Assembly (NCBI GenBank): GCA_030638305.1
Contig: DAOWEW010000017.1
Location: 1-5,914 of the forward strand
Length of the DNA: 5,914 nt
From: Desulfobacteraceae bacterium
GTDB lineage: Bacteria > Desulfobacterota > Desulfobacteria > Desulfobacterales > ETH-SRB1
Reading direction: 5' to 3'
Part shown: positions 4,963-5,914 of the stretch, piece by piece
Layout: each line of letters begins with the position of its first letter
Numbering within the stretch: position 1 is the stretch's first letter
Made by a program: the position numbers and the translations under genes
The notes under the pieces: model-generated
Database searches by the model: none
Seen by the model: the letters and a program-made list of their open reading frames with translations, nothing else
Told to the model about the DNA's origin: nothing

Positions 4963-5914
4963 ATGAGAATGTTATTGATAATTCAACAAAATAAGAGACA
5001 AATATTATTCGGGCTTTTTGCTTTGCTTCTATTTATTTCCTTTACTTTGAATATTGTTACCGGATCAGTTGGTATTAATTTTTCCGACATATTCAGGATC
5101 ATTTCTCAACATATTACAGATTCCACGAATGGCTTTATTGTTTGGAAAATACGCATCCCCCGAAGCATAGCTGCAGTTTTGGGTGGTGCATATCTGGCCA
5201 CCTCCGGCCTTCTGCTGCAGGTTTTTTTCCGGAATCCGATTGTGGGGCCATACATTCTCGGCATTTCTTCCGGTGCCACCTTAATGGTATCTGTTGTAAT
5301 GCTTTCCACATTAAGTTTTGGATTGGCTGGCATCAGCCCCTACCTCACAGTTATTGCCGCATTTACAGGTGCCTGCTTTGTTATGATGATCATTCTTGCC
5401 GTAGCGGGCAAGGTAAAGAACAATATCACTCTGCTGATCATCGGGCTTATGATGGGATATACCTGTCATGCCATAACCAGCATCCTTATCGCCTTTGCTG
5501 AAAGTGAGAAGATAAAGGGGTTTACACTCTGGCAACTCGGAAGTTTTTCCGGCTTTAGCTGGAATGAAGTTTATGTACTGATTTTTTTGGGTGGATTGCT
5601 TTTTGCAGGAGTTTATCTTCTCAGCAAACCCCTTAATGCTCTCCTCCTCGGAGAAGATTACGCATCAAGCATGGGAGTTAATATCAAGCTGTTTCGGCTA
5701 TTGATCCTTCTTGTTTCATGTGCTCTGGCTGGCATGGTCACTGCGTTTGCAGGGCCTGTTGCTTTCGTTGGCCTTGCTGTTCCTCACATGGCCCGGCTTT
5801 TATTCGGCACTTCGGACAACAAGCTTTTGATCCCCGGAGTAGCGCTCATGGGCGGGATCGTGACAAGCATTTGTGATTTGATTGCAAGACATCTTTTTTC
5901 TCCTGTGGAAATTC
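4963..5914 (+). CDS. FecCD/BtuC-family ABC importer permease (3' end outside window)
   Basis: From ATG 4963 the frame is open to the window end (317 residues; the family is usually about 330-350, so only a short tail is missing). Landmarks in order: WKIRIPRSIAAVLGGA (61-76), SGLLLQVFFRNPIVGPYILGISSGA (81-105, the strongly conserved family block), WQLGSFSGFSW (190-200), LNALLLGEDYASSMGVN (224-240, cytoplasmic loop that contacts the ATPase) and AGPVAFVGLAVPHMARLLFG (263-282). The protein forms the membrane channel for cobalamin, siderophore or haem import. It starts three bases after the TAA of the binding-protein gene and has only a weak ribosome site (GGAG at 4941-4944, 18 bases away), so it probably depends on translation of the preceding gene through to 4959. 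That would be hard to achieve if ribosomes always stopped at the TGA 4666. Confidence 0.95.
   Translation, partial: MRMLLIIQQNKRQILFGLFALLLFISFTLNIVTGSVGINFSDIFRIISQHITDSTNGFIVWKIRIPRSIAAVLGGAYLATSGLLLQVFFRNPIVGPYILGISSGATLMVSVVMLSTLSFGLAGISPYLTVIAAFTGACFVMMIILAVAGKVKNNITLLIIGLMMGYTCHAITSILIAFAESEKIKGFTLWQLGSFSGFSWNEVYVLIFLGGLLFAGVYLLSKPLNALLLGEDYASSMGVNIKLFRLLILLVSCALAGMVTAFAGPVAFVGLAVPHMARLLFGTSDNKLLIPGVALMGGIVTSICDLIARHLFSPVEI

Noticed and set aside
5142..5501. Plus-strand open frame of 119 codons within the permease
   Set aside because: It is out of frame with a permease that shows all the FecCD landmarks; its composition (many His, Cys) is typical of a shifted reading of a membrane protein gene.

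Overview
The window looks like chromosomal DNA of a Gram-negative, AT-leaning bacterium. A TonB-dependent outer-membrane receptor, a lipoprotein-type ABC binding protein and a System II (CcsA/ResB-like) pair all fit an anaerobic deltaproteobacterium, possibly of the Desulfobacterota. The lineage is an inference from gene content and from the style of the dispersed hairpin repeats, not from a marker gene.

Layout. Positions 2-877 hold the C-terminal part of a TonB-dependent receptor whose start lies before the window. Next comes a short intergenic stretch with a perfect 13-bp-arm palindrome (921-950), then a small coiled-coil/membrane-anchor protein of the DUF1640 type on the minus strand (1115-1351) with its own compact promoter. 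An 800-base non-coding stretch follows. It holds a truncated hairpin repeat (1534-1627), a promoter (1642-1672), a clear cobalamin riboswitch aptamer (1681-1869), a 167-bp MITE-like inverted-repeat element (1906-2072) and a strong intrinsic terminator (2097-2136). Only 20 bases later a plus-strand operon begins: a CcsA-like membrane protein (2157-2915), a ResB-like membrane protein (2909-3790), a binding lipoprotein (3871-4959, interrupted by an in-frame TGA at 4666-4668) and a FecCD/BtuC-type permease (4963 to beyond the window end).

How it fits together. The receptor, binding protein and permease are parts of a TonB/ABC importer for a bulky metal chelate. The cobalamin riboswitch upstream makes a corrinoid the best guess for the cargo, although family membership alone also allows a siderophore or haem. 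The ABC ATPase is not in the window and probably follows the permease. The unexpected members are the CcsA/ResB-like pair at the head of the operon. The CcsA-like protein has lost key residues of the haem-handling WWD domain, so the pair may have been recruited to handle the imported tetrapyrrole or its redox state rather than to make cytochrome c.

The two observations most worth following are the in-frame TGA in the binding-protein gene, followed by a hairpin with the geometry of a bacterial SECIS element, and the riboswitch-CcsA-ResB-importer arrangement with a MITE lodged in its leader.
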